Source: Branchiostoma floridae (Eukaryota > Chordata > Leptocardii > Amphioxiformes > Branchiostomatidae). From it: DNA of 60,000 nucleotides. The stretch is taken from contig NC_049990.1 of assembly GCF_000003815.2 (NCBI RefSeq), forward strand, positions 7,136,770 through 7,196,769, read 5' to 3'. The translations under genes were made by a program, and so were the position numbers. The first letter of the stretch is position 1. Each line of letters begins with the position of its first letter. Below, one piece after another: positions 1 to 10,839 of the stretch. Under the pieces are notes generated by a model that was not told where the DNA came from, did no database searches, and was given only the letters and a program-made list of their open reading frames with translations.

Positions 1-352
1 GGTTGAAACAATGCTGTAGTAGTTATACATTGGATTTAATGTATAGTGTGAGTGAAATTTTCATTGTTTAGCACTGGAGATCTTACTATGAAAATACAAC
101 CTTAAACATTTCAAGTTTTAAAGTACCAGTAGTCTTTTGTCCCTTGTTGCACAGCCTTTCGAATAGTTGTTGATTAAAAGAAGTTGCCATATATATGCTG
201 TACCTTATATGCATGATGCATGTAAAATATTAGGTAAAAGTTTTATGATTGTAAGTTTGTGTGTTGAATCCACGGTTTATATTTTTCCTTGTAAACGATC
301 GTCCAAACCGTTCTTCAGAATAATTAACAGACCCTTTATTTCATCCCTGTAG

Positions 353-492
353 TGAGACCCCGTGGAATGAAGAAAGAGTACCTCTCAGAGTACCACTCTC
401 TTAAGACAGTGGCTGACAAGAGACTTAAGTTTAACGGCTACTCAGAAGTCAACCTGAACAAGCTGTTTGAAGGGCTGTATGTGTTAAAGTAG
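353..492 (+). CDS. Terminal coding exon of an unidentified gene (partial, enters from the left edge)
   Basis: The exon follows a polypyrimidine-rich acceptor (ccctgtag at 345-352). It has an open frame beginning with two bases of a split codon (previous exon would end in phase 1) and a TAG stop at 490-492. The 45 visible residues are basic and look like real protein, with motifs RPRGMKKEYLSEYHS and FNGYSEVNLNKLFEGLYVLK at the C-terminus. I do not recognise the family. No further exon of this gene can be placed between 1 and 352; an ATG frame at 167-352 runs through the acceptor region and is probably intronic. The gene is convergent with gene A (stop at 3096). A canonical polyadenylation signal lies about 750 bases downstream. 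Confidence 0.6.
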
Positions 493-1243
493 GGGAAGGA
501 TTCCCTTACAACCAGGGTTTACAAATCAAAGTGTACTACATGGAAGAGAATGTTTTATAACGTCAACTTAAAATATATATAACACCCGGTTAATTTCAAG
601 ATATCCAGTACTATGATACAGCATTAATGATCCCAGAGGTATGCACACTTAAGATATTGAGGTGTTCAAGATAGTCTTGAGAAGGCCTTAATAACGCCTT
701 TTTAATGTGGAGGTCTTACAGTGTCTTGCAGAATGGTCAGAGGGGACATAAGTACAAATGTACTATTTTCTTGAAAATAGCCAAAAACAAACAAAACAAC
801 TGTGCTGATGATTGCTAACTTAGAATGGATGGATGTGAAAATGTACATGTTTAATATTGAAATCGGACTAAAGCTAGTAAATATGTCAAAGCCCTAGTAG
901 TTAACACTTTGTATTACATCTGAGGGAAATCTTGAAAAGTTATGAGATTGTACATGTATGTTGACTGTGTTGTCAATGAGAAAAGGTAACCTGTGTATCT
1001 TTAGACATTCCTGTACTTAACCCTCGAATTTATTTTTTGTTCAAATGCGCAAAGTTTGCGAAAATTTGGACCAACAATCTTACCATTGTACATGTACAGT
1101 TTTTACTTGTATGCATGCGTCTTCCTATACTGCTCAAACTGATTATTTTCCATTCTTGTGTTACTTGTAGGTAAACTAATGATTAAAGGGCTTTTGTTAG
1201 AATCTCAAGAAATGGGCATTTGAAATTTATGAATGGATACAAG

Positions 1244-1249
1244 AATAAA
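1244..1249 (+). promoter_or_regulatory. Candidate polyadenylation signal (AATAAA)
   Basis: AATAAA lies about 750 bases after the stop at 490-492 and is the first canonical hexamer I see on the plus strand there. The stretch 493-1243 has no coding frame worth calling and is probably 3' UTR. Confidence 0.4.
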
Positions 1250-1599
1250 GTGTTGCTGCTAGCCATAGAAATGTGGCCAGCCCCAACTATCCTGTGTTGT
1301 TCATCATTTCTTGAACATGCTTAATATACACACATTAATGTTTTATTTTATGGTGATCCATAGATATCTTCTTGAGTTATGCTGTTCCACAATTCACAAC
1401 TATCTTTACAAATGCTAGCAAAATGATAGACTCCAATAGTTTGTATGGGATTGCATACGTAAATAATGTTACAGTATTAGAATATCATATGTTCCTTGCA
1501 TCGAAGATTAGGTGATACATATGAAGTTGTGTAACATTTTCAACTTGAGTGCTTGACACATTCTAGATAAGAAAATGACATGGAAGGCAACATCTATTA

Positions 1600-2700
1600 A
1601 AGTCACATTTATTCAATAGTTAAACATTGACTTAAACATGAAGAAAGTGCAGGCATATGAAAGTTACTTGATGTATCCAACATAACCTACATAATGCTAG
1701 TACACCTTTGTCCTGGGGTAACCTACATCCATTGTTTGTCAAAACAGCACATTTAAGTATATCAAGTTGATGGACGGTTGTTTCAAATTGTATTATTTTC
1801 AAATTATAGCAGTGTAAACTCACATTTCGTCGGCATGATAGTTGTAAATACCTTGCTTTTGAAAACAACAGATATACATGTAGATTACCCTGCAGATAAA
1901 GGTGAACTTGCGTTATATGTTTTAGATTTTACCCAGTATTTTGGACAACACATCCTGCACAAGAAAATGACATGAAGGTAACATCATGGCAAGTTTAACA
2001 AATCTATTTGATAGTATACGTAGTTCAAATAATCAAAATAAATGTTACCCTGTACTCCGGTTAGAAAAGCACAATGTTCTAGATAATAATGAATGAGAAG
2101 TTCTGGAAATCTACCAGTATTTGATAGTATAGCATTAATCATTACATGAAGAAAGTAGTGATCTGTAACGTTACCTAAGTTGCTATGTAAGTTCAACATC
2201 ACCTGTTTAAAAAATTTAACCCTGTACTTCAGTTAGGATAATACATACCAGAAGGTAACCAATGAAACATTCGACAAATCTATTTAATAGTTTGACATTA
2301 ATCATTACATGAAGAAAGAGAAGGGATCTGTACAAAAGGTACTTATAGTATGTAGATTAAACAGTACCTGTTTTGAATTTTACCCTGTACTTCGGTTAGA
2401 AAAACACATACTAGATAATAATAAATGAGAAGTTGTACAATTTGATAGTACAAAATGTAACATTATAACTTTTATCATTACTTGAATAAAGTAGTGATCT
2501 GTTCAAGTTGCAATGTAAGTTCAACATCAACAGTTTGAAATTTTACCCTGTACTTCTGTTGGGAAAACACATACTAGATAATAACGTATATTACTTTTTA
2601 AAACAAATCCATTTAATAGATTAACATAGATACATTAAGAACAGACTTCATGTAGTTGCTATGTAAGTTTAACATTACATGTTTACCCTATACATCCAAC
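1600..2700. repeat. Degenerate tandem array, unit about 165 bp
   Basis: The phrase accctgtact recurs, with changes, near 2047, 2220, 2388, 2543 and 2689. Each is preceded by a ttcaacatcacctgttt-like phrase and followed by a copy of cacatactagataataa. The spacing is about 145-170 bases. The left part (about 1700-1915) also resembles the inverted-repeat element at 30262-30477, including the ending gataaaggtgaact. No gene is visible here. Confidence 0.55.
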
Positions 2701-3095
2701 ATGCCTCAGCCCAGTGAGAAACCCACTTAGCATTCTTAAGCCTGGCTTATAACATATAACGTTACATGATTGTTCTTAGCACATTAAAATAAAAGGAATT
2801 CTCCATACAAGGACCCCATTTACAGAAAGATTGGTGGTACGAAAATAAATTGTGACCAAATAAGTGAACTTGTCAAGATTATATAATAGGGAGAAATGAG
2901 CACTGAGAATCATCAATTTGCATATGTAATGTTACTTCACAATGCACACTAAACATTGGCCCACAAAAACATGTTTGTATTCAAAGCAATATTTTCTATC
3001 AATACCTAGATGAAACTCGTGTAGAAAAGGGTGACATTGTGGATGATGGACAACTTCATTCTTATGACTATTGTTCCTTTTTTTGGAGAATTCTA

Positions 3096-6000
3096 TCAAC
3101 CGCCCAAACACTTACAGTGGAATGGCTCGTCTCTCTGTATCCCGAACACCTCAACAGACAGACATTGGAAGTCCCCACTATCACACAGGGGTTCATTGTT
3201 GAAGGTCCTGCATCTCTTGGTGTTACCTCGGTTCATGTCTTGGTCCAGAAATATGCCGTTCCCATCACTGCAATGGCAAAAACCCTTTGCTTGAGTATAC
3301 TGTAAATGTTTGTGGTGTTTTTGTTTGCAGTTTTCGTGGTAATCCGGGTCTCATATCGTAAATTCATGACATGGAAATAAATATGTGTAACAACGTATAA
3401 CGCAGGATTGTTTCAACAACAAAATTATAACAGAGACAGAGTGAAAACCTCCTTTATCCTTCAGTCACGAAATCCTGTCTCTTTAATGACCTTACCCCTT
3501 GCGAAAATAACCAATTCACAGTACATCTATTAAAGCTCCTCACAGTTCAGCCCCTGGCTGTGAAGAGAGAGTAGTTGTCCCACCCAATAACAATAACAAT
3601 CTGAGAGTCACTGATGACGAAAGGTGCCTAATGGCTGTCTGAAACGTCTGACCGTCTCCAAAATCATATCCCAAGTTGCTTGAGTAACTGCTTTTTGGCG
3701 TATCAGCAATTCTGTATTGACTTACCCCCCTCCGATGACCAAACTTGTGCAGTCTGCAGAGATGAACATGCTCTGGGAGGGGCTGAGGTCTCTGCCGTCT
3801 GTCACCCCCACCCAGGGGTACCTCACCGGCACCGGGGTCAGGGAGAACAGGAACATCTCCCCTGTACCGAAGTACGATCGGCTTATTTTGGTTCTGCCAG
3901 TTGACTGGTAGTCAAAGCTTTCTGTGATGAAGGCGCCAAATATCTGTGGATGGAAGAAAAAACAGAAACTTTCAGATATACATGTATTTTTGTAGGCATA
4001 TATTTTCTCATTTTGCAGTTTAGTTTGGACTTGGAAGCTACCTTCTTAACAACGGCCGAAAATTGTCAGGCATGTTGTATGTGTCATCAATATACAGTAG
4101 AAGCCGCTTAATTTCACAGCCTATTTGCCAGTGAGTTTGGTGCAATTATCCCGCTGGTGCAATAATGCGAAGTTATCTAGCTGGACCGCACCGGTTTGGG
4201 ATTTTGGGATTCCGTGCAGTTAACAGATTAACAGAAGTGTGCGTTAATCCGTTGTGCAATTAATTGGCTTCCACTGTATTCAAATCATCATGTCCTATTT
4301 AAAAACAATTAAAAAAAGTGTTCTCAGACCTCATCATTTTTGGTCTTGATGACGAGCACCAGCGGCTGATTGTCGGCGCACTTCTGGTACAGGTTGCGCA
4401 GGTGGTAGCCGTCCTCGCTGCTGGAGTAGACAACACGAGGCTCATACAGGGAGAACCTCTGGGGTAGCCAGCACCACAGCTCATGGATCTACAGGGAGTA
4501 GAACACAAATAAGTCTGGTTTAGAAGAACTTAAGAAGCTCTAGGACCTGGTGCCAAGGTGCTCTTATAGTTAGGGTTCTGGGTCGACTCTCTAGCAGGCT
4601 ACAATGTTGTAGAATCTCTGGGGCAGCCAGCACCACAGCTGATGGATCTACAGGGAGCAGAACACAAATAAGATAAGTCTGGTTTAGCAGAACTTGAGAA
4701 GGACAACTTGTGCCAAGGTTATTTCTGTGGTTAGGGTTCTGTGTTCGAATCCCTAGTAGGCTACAATGTTGTAGAACCCCTGGGGCAGCCAGCTGATGGG
4801 TCTACACAGGGAGTAGAACACAAATAAGATAAGTCTTGTTTGGCAGAACTTGGACAAGGACAAGGTGATATTGTGGTTAACCTAGGGTTCTGGGTTCAAA
4901 ACCCTAGCAGGGTACAATGTTGTAGAGCCTTTGCAGCAGCCAGCAGCCAGCACCACAGCTGATGGATCTACAGCAAGCAGGAGACATAAGCAAAGGTACC
5001 CAAGTAACTTTTCTCAGCACTCGGAGCTCTGGAACCCCAGTGCTGACGGATCTTCCGCACTGGAAAGCCATGCAGCACTGGAAAGCCATTCAGCACTGGA
5101 AAGCCATTCAGCACTGGAAAGCCATGCAGCACTGGAAAGCCATGCAGCACTGGAAAGCCATGCAGCACTGGAAATCCATGCAGCACTGGAAAGCCATGCA
5201 GCACTGGAAAGCCATGCAGCACTGGAAAGCCATGCAGCACTGGAAAGCCATGCAGCACTGGAAAGCCATGCAGCACTGGAAAGCCATTCAGCACTGGAAA
5301 GCCATGCAGCACTGGAAAGCCATGCAGCACTGGAAAGCCATGCAGCACTGGAAAGCCATGCAGCACTAGAATTCCAGTGCGTTCTTCCGCACTGGACCCC
5401 GAGTGCCAACTCTGTTTTCCTCACGAGTTCCACACTGGGCACCGAGTGCGAAACCCATTACTTCGGTACCTTTTCAACAAGTAAGTCTGGTTTAGCAGAA
5501 CTTTTGAGAAGGACCTCGGGTGTCAAGGTGATCTTGTGGTTAGGGTTGGTGACTTATAATTCTGGTTTCAAAGCCCTAGCAGGCTACAATGTTGTAGAAC
5601 AGCCAGCAACACAGCTGATGGATTGACAGGGAGCGGCACACAGACATGTACTTGACAAAGATTGTTACCTTCGTGAAACAGAGGTTCTGTAGTACTTCAA
5701 ACCATGGACTACATGTAGCTTATAATGTCGGTCTTGTAGTAGTAAAAAAACTGTGTTGCACCAACTTTTACAACAGTATAGGCCTAGGACAAAATGTATG
5801 TTGCGCTTCCAGTTACTGTCCGACCATGGCCTTTTTTGGGTAAACCAAGGAGGTTGAATAAGACAGTAAGGGTATATCTTGTTGCATTTTGGAATAAATA
5901 AGTAAATAAAGATTGCATTTCTTCTTTGTTTTCAGTGTATCAATATATTTGTGCTTGTACGATGCAGCTACTGAAGGAAACACAAACCTGGGTGTGATTC

Positions 6001-7837
6001 AGTATGCTCGACTCTACACGAGTACTGCAGTTCCTGTGTAGAGTCGCCAGGTAGCGCTGCTGCAACGTATAGCACAGCTTCCTGGACATGTTCTTGATTC
6101 TGATTGAGGCTTTCTGTTGGAAACAAGAATTTATGGGTAGATTGTTTTTAAAACATATGCATAATATGTATACCACTTGATTTGATTCATTTATCTATTT
6201 TGCACTATCTTAAAAAAGACAACATATCACAAATTAAAGGATGAAAGAACGTACTGAGGGAGAGAAAAGCCTCGTGGCTTATACATGCTCTTCCCCCAAA
6301 AGTAACAAATTATAATACCTTTTAACAATTCATAAGCTAATAAAGATTGAATAGATGTGAAAATCATACATTAAACAATATTATAACCCAGAGTATTATA
6401 CCAATTAATAAAATGGAAGAAAATCATAATAATCACTTCACCACAACATTCCCTACAAAACTGGAATATCTTATTGTAAACTGATGACAAGCAGCTACAT
6501 GTACATGTACATGTACATGTACCACATATGTACAACAACAATACGAAAATCTGAGAATTTGCAAATAACATTTCTAACTTGCTATCACCCTACCATAAAC
6601 GTGATTAATATATGGAAAATCTATAGTTAAGAACACACAAACATGTCACCAATATGAATGAGATGTAGTCTTTGACCTACTTTGCCTTTGTCGAGAAAAT
6701 GTGGCCAGTTCTTAGGTTGGATCACCGAGATGGAGCGAATTGGAAAACGTTCCCTGTTGTGGTCTTCATCTCTGTTTGTCGCAATGTCGCTTTTGCTGCA
6801 GGACTTCAATTTCTTCGCACTTAAAACGTTCTTGTTGACGTCGTTTTTGCCGTCGTCACTGGCAAACAACCGGTCGCGAACCAGCTCGGTTGTCATTTCT
6901 TTTAGAGTATCCCTCAGTTCCATTGCACCAGGAACCTGTACCGTAAAAAAAAGAAGAAGAAGATCAGATACTATTCTACAGACTGATTCAGTACTACAGA
7001 GGAACGCAGGTCTAACTCGAACCGTCATGTCTGGAGGAAGCGCAATTCGTTTTCGATAGGTTCACGCTTAAGTTCAAATAGTGTCTCAGACCTCTATATC
7101 TACGGCTATCCTTCTGCACATATCTTTGATTCTTTGTTTGTTTGTTTGTTTGCATTACATGCCCAGTATACTAGTAAACTGCCTCATGGCGTAACACACC
7201 AGGTTTGTACTGAAGAGTACAAGCTGCACGGGATTCGCGAGGCCTACATCACATTTCCATGCCAGGCAGCTTTCGAGAGCAAAATGTATGATATAAAAGA
7301 CACCAAGCTACACAAGACGTAAAGTCGCGGGCATTATTTGACAATGTGTATACATTTCTATTTTTCGTTTCCACAAACAGCCTGACTAGGCCCCGGTTTG
7401 AAAATGTAACGTAAGCCTACTAGTAAGTAACCAAACAACAAGACCATCTGAAATTGACATGTAAAACCAAAAGAAAATTTTCCGCATACCTTAGAAAACA
7501 CAGGTAAATCCCAAGGATCCCATTCTTCGGCCTTGTCATCAGGCCCAGTCGAAGAATCAGACATGTCAGAAGAGTTGTATCCAGTGTCGAGATGAATGAC
7601 GAGGTCGACACGGCGCAAGTCGATATTAGGACGTGCTGTGGAGACTGTACAGAGAATATTATTGCACGACAATTGTACACGGTATAATACAATGTATGGC
7701 AACAACTATTGCACAGAGAAATAAAATAAAGCTTAAAATGACCACAGTTAACATAACAATAAGGGCTAACATACATTGTCCGTGTACATACCGTGTTTTT
7801 CCGAGTCCTTCACGCCGAAAAGATTTCTAAGTTCCAT
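3096..7837 (-). CDS. Gene A: TLDc-domain protein with novel N-terminus, derived in part from a TBC1D24-like gene (7 exons, 373 aa)
   Basis: Exons 5' to 3': 7837-7792, 7635-7490, 6935-6681, 6113-5988, 4488-4330, 3943-3726, 3267-3096. All joins have GT/AG borders and compatible phases, and the total is 1122 nt. The first ATG follows an in-frame TAA and a strong acceptor (tttttctacag), so a 5' non-coding exon is expected upstream. Residues 1 to about 149 match nothing I know; they are acidic then basic, with motifs EEWDPWDLPVFSK and ISVIQPKNWPHFLDKGK. Residues 150-191 match the linker exon of the TBC1D24-like gene at 35755-46864. Residues 192-373 form a TLDc domain: IHELWCWLPQRFSLYEPRVV, YFGTGEMFLFSL, LVIGGG, GNGIFLDQDMNRG. 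There is no TBC domain. TLDc proteins are associated with stress resistance and V-ATPase regulation. The C-terminal 181 residues closely follow the TBC1D24-like gene, so this is a chimeric duplicate. The exon model is by hand and not RNA-tested. Confidence 0.8.
4093..4278. mobile_element. MITE family 1, copy A (terminal inverted repeats about 24 bp)
   Basis: The left end reads tacagtagaagccgcttaat. The right end is its near-inverse, ggcttccactgta. Similar elements lie at 33259-33436 and 59738-59917, with the shared core ggtgcaataatgcgaagtta. No coding capacity. It sits in the gene A intron between exons 4330 and 3943; the matching intron of the TBC1D24-like gene (36449-37400) lacks it. Confidence 0.8.
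4450..5640. repeat. Tandem array in a gene A intron that repeats a TLDc exon 3' splice junction
   Basis: Blocks of about 150-165 bases repeat the sequence around the acceptor of exon 4488-4330. On the minus strand each reads roughly ctgtag followed by atccatcagctgtggtgctgg. Copies lie near 4480, 4650, 4795 (degenerate), 4965 and 5610. Between them is a repeated phrase ggttctgggttcgaa that resembles a Pol III B box. The 18-bp minisatellite at 5056-5368 lies inside this array. Only the 4488 copy continues as an open TLDc exon with a donor. Confidence 0.75.
5056..5368. repeat. 18-bp minisatellite, about 17 copies
   Basis: The unit is gcactggaaagccatgca, with occasional t-for-g or t-for-g changes such as ccattca and gaaatcc. 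Because 18 is a multiple of 3, several frames on both strands stay open through it and give repetitive peptides such as HWKAMQ and ALESHA. These are artefacts of the repeat. It lies in the gene A intron between exons 5988 and 4488. Confidence 0.95.
6009..6046. repeat. Short inverted repeat inside a coding exon (hairpin)
   Basis: The arms CGACTCTACAC (6009-6019) and GTGTAGAGTCG (6036-6046) are exact inverses around a 16-base loop, inside gene A exon 6113-5988. In the TBC1D24-like gene the same arms (10 bp) flank a longer insert that has been tandemly amplified at about 37800-38715. Confidence 0.8.
7239..7419. mobile_element. MITE family 2, copy a
   Basis: A short inverted-repeat element with ends aggcctacatcacatttcc and aaaatgtaacgtaagcct and an internal phrase ttctatttttcgtttccaca. 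Copies: 16826-17031, 20536-20738 and 24196-24402. It has no coding capacity. This one lies in the gene A intron between exons 7490 and 6935. Confidence 0.7.
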
Positions 7838-8108
7838 CTCTTTTGTTCCGGGCTGAACGATGAGCCTGTCACAGTCTTCTATTAACCCTCTGGATTAAAC
7901 TGTAGAAAAAAATTTTCTATTTAAAATGTCGACAAGCAGATCAAGAAACATAACATGGTGTTACAAGGAGAATGTGGACCTATTGTAGGCGTAACTACTG
8001 TTCTATCATCAGTCTGCTTCTTTTTGTCGATTTTACTCGATATCCATGCATGTGTACGCCATTACATCATGTCATGAAACTCCCTGTGAGTTAGGACATT
8101 TGTGGTCG

Positions 8109-8400
8109 TGGCGTCGGGCGTGGCGTTACTGGTAGAGCGTTCGGCTCGGAATCTATAGGTCCTGAGTTCGATTCCCGCCGTGCCCCCGACGTTGTGCCCT
8201 TGGGAAAGGCACTTTACACGACCTTCCTCACTTCACCCAGGTGTAAAATGGGTACCTGAAATTCTTTCTTCCCACGGGCTCTGTCCAAACGTACGTTTTG
8301 TCATGTTCTGATTGAACAAATCGGACGACTCTGGCTGGCGCCATGGAAGTCGGACAACAGTTTTGTAGTGCTATTTATCTGACCAGCTGCTCCTTTAAGG
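8109..8400 (+). mobile_element. tRNA-derived SINE
   Basis: The head has a Pol III A-box-like phrase (ggcgttactggtagagcg) and a B box (gagttcgattcc) spaced as in a tRNA. It is followed by a conserved-looking body (tgcccttgggaaaggcactt, then cacccaggtgtaaaatgg). Such a body after a tRNA head is typical of the widely conserved SINE central domains of deuterostomes. The assignment to a named SINE family is not made. The right end is approximate. Confidence 0.75.
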
Positions 8401-8404
8401 CCAC

Positions 8405-8823
8405 TTTTACGACATATGCTAAGATGGTACTAAGAATTAATCAGACATTAGTTCTTACCTCTTGTGTTTGCCGCCCTACATGTAGGTGCCAGTTTCTCGG
8501 GCACTAACGCGGCGGTTAAATCCGAACAGACGTTGGAGAGGGGGATAGTTATCGTCTCTGATTGGAACCTAATCTCTTTGTTACCTGGTTGGGTCACTGT
8601 GATTTGGAGAGCAGCCTAAAGACGTCAGAGTTTGCGATGATTTATGAAAAAAAAGGGTTGACGGTTTGACCACACGTTTTATCTGACTATCTACGACGGG
8701 TCAGTGGGTATGGACGATACTGGTAAATCACGCAGGACGAGTCGCGATGAGTGACATGCCCGGAGGCGTCATATTCACATGCAAATGTTGGTTCCTTCAG
8801 ATGAAGACCCGTAATTATTGTAG
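8405..8823 (-). promoter_or_regulatory. Candidate promoter and 5' non-coding exon of gene A (duplicated at 10840-12003)
   Basis: On the minus strand a good donor (acaagag followed by gtaagaac, GT near 8460) could pair with the acceptor just upstream of the gene A start codon (about 7900). The block up to 8823 is repeated at about 10840-12003 with the donor retained (acaagag then gtaagg). Both copies keep the octamer ATGCAAAT (8779-8786 and 11954-11961), the consensus for POU factors. Promoter function is inferred; the duplication is seen directly. Confidence 0.35.
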
Positions 8824-9944
8824 GACATGTTGGTCGACGCTGATTGGTGCTATGGAAGCCGGTCGAACCACAGTGATACCCATCTGTCCAGCTGCCCCGT
8901 AGACCAAGGACGTTATAAATTGATGAAGACCTTTATTGCATATTTTTGCCACACCGGGCTAAATACAGGTCACAACAAGACATGTTGACAAGATACAGTT
9001 CACAGATACAAAATGAGACTATTGCTGGATAAATTCAACTTCTCCTCGCTTTTCTGTTATAGAGTCCATTCCAAGACACCATGCGGATCTTTGTTGCCAT
9101 TGTTTAGAATTGATTTTTAAGTTTTGTAATTATATGTCTAGGACATTTGATACTTCAGAAATATTTTTAACACTGTTTCAACTTTATAAATATTTCCCTG
9201 GTCCTGTAAAACTTTGGAAATAATCATGGTGTGGAATTGGATACTTCTGAATGGTTTCTAAATAATGATAACAGCATTCTACCATTATTTACCATTTTCT
9301 ACCATTTTTTGTAAATCATGGTTCGGTGGGCTGGGAAGATAGCAATTCACACATCCTTGCAAAGTATAGTTGGGTGCCATACAACAATGGCCCACCACAA
9401 GGGATCCACCAGTGCCCAACAGTGAAATCTAAAAATATACAGATGCAACAATAGGGCTTACTTTTATGGGGGCAATAAACTAATTTTACCATTTGGCCAG
9501 GTTTACCATTTTTTGTAAATATGTGTAAATGTGAAACAATCACAGAGAGGTTTCACAATCATTCTAAATAAAGATATTTTTGCACAGTTACTTTCAAAAT
9601 GTTTCTAAAATATTCAAAGAAATTCAAATAAATGTGTATTTTCTTAGTCAATTTTTTGAAAATAATTTAATTATTGTGGCTCAGATATTCTTTTATTCAA
9701 AATAATTCAGACTAATTATAAATATCGCCTAAAAACCCTCATGGTGTCTTGGAATGGACTCTAGTGGAGATAAAAGAGCAGATATGTTTTATGATCGACG
9801 GTTCGTCTAGTTGCATTATGAATATGAATTTTTCCACAGAACTTAGATGTATGAAATAAAGAAATTGGTCTTGTATAACCTTATACAGTTCATTTCTCTG
9901 TACGGTATACAATCTACACTCTACTACAAAATGGCGTTCGTCCT

Positions 9945-10391
9945 CTAGGCTAAATTACAATGTTTGCACAGTCTTTGTTCCAGAGGGGCGCGAGTATGTC
10001 TTCCTGTTTCAATATGAAGTTTATGGCAGCTAATCCTTAGTCGTGTGGCAGCATTCCTGTCCCTCATATTTTCGTTACTTATATATTTTTCTTTATTGTA
10101 TGTAGTTTTGAATAATCTATATGATCTTAACTTATTTTTGGAAGCTCCGCATTTGTTGTCATTATGTATTTCTTTTAAAAACGTTTGAAAGTATATGTCT
10201 TTTAACCGCTGGCCAATAGAGTTAACAATCTGAAACGTGTTTGTTCTATGTGGGATAGGAAAATGCCACAAGTATGCATACCCGCAGTCTTCTAAGGACT
10301 TACGCACTCCTGACGCCCAACATTTATTACCAGATTTGTCCAACTCTAATTGGCAGGAGAAAGCGTCTGCTTGAAAACTGTCGGCTGGCAC
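9945..10391 (-). pseudogene. Fragment of a non-LTR retrotransposon (reverse transcriptase C-terminal region)
   Basis: The 148-residue open frame ends with a motif typical of the extreme C-terminus of invertebrate LINE polyproteins: KLRSYRLFKTTYNKEKY, then RNAATRLRISCHKLHIETGR, then RLCKHC. No reverse transcriptase core is present upstream, so this is a 5'-truncated relic. The family call rests on remembered motif resemblance. The frame is on the same strand as gene A but about 2.1 kb upstream of its first coding exon. Confidence 0.6.
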
Positions 10392-10839
10392 GTTCAGGCG
10401 AAGTCTAAGAAAATGTTTGATAGAGTTTAGGGAGGCCCTAAATGATGGGGTATCTCCCTAAGTCCGCCCTTGCAGTTATAGAAGTTCCTGCTTTAACCAA
10501 GGACGTTATCATTGCTTTAACCAAGGACGTTAAAATACCTTTTGGTAGGCAACTGCTTTGAGTAGGCGGCCATATTTAATCGCCATGTAGCAGGAACAGG
10601 TGTGGAACAATAGGGGCATTACACCAGTAAGAAGCACGAACTCAGAAAAGAAACTTTTCATCAAAGTCGGTATATATGGTTATAATATTTCTCAACTAAA
10701 TGTGAGCCTGTCTGTCCAACATCCAGACAAAATACTTATAGCTACCTGTCCAACATCCAGACATCCAAACTTTTTTTAACGTCCTTAAACTTTATCGATG
10801 TATTTTCCTTGTACCTACCATGTCACCTTGGAATACTTC

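Noticed and set aside
4931-5626. Long overlapping frames on both strands with repeats such as ALESHA and HWKAMQ
   Set aside because: They are produced by an 18-bp minisatellite whose unit is a multiple of three; all lie in a gene A intron.
8119-8190. Possible tRNA gene
   Set aside because: A and B boxes are present but the arms do not pair cleanly and a SINE body follows directly, so it is a SINE head.
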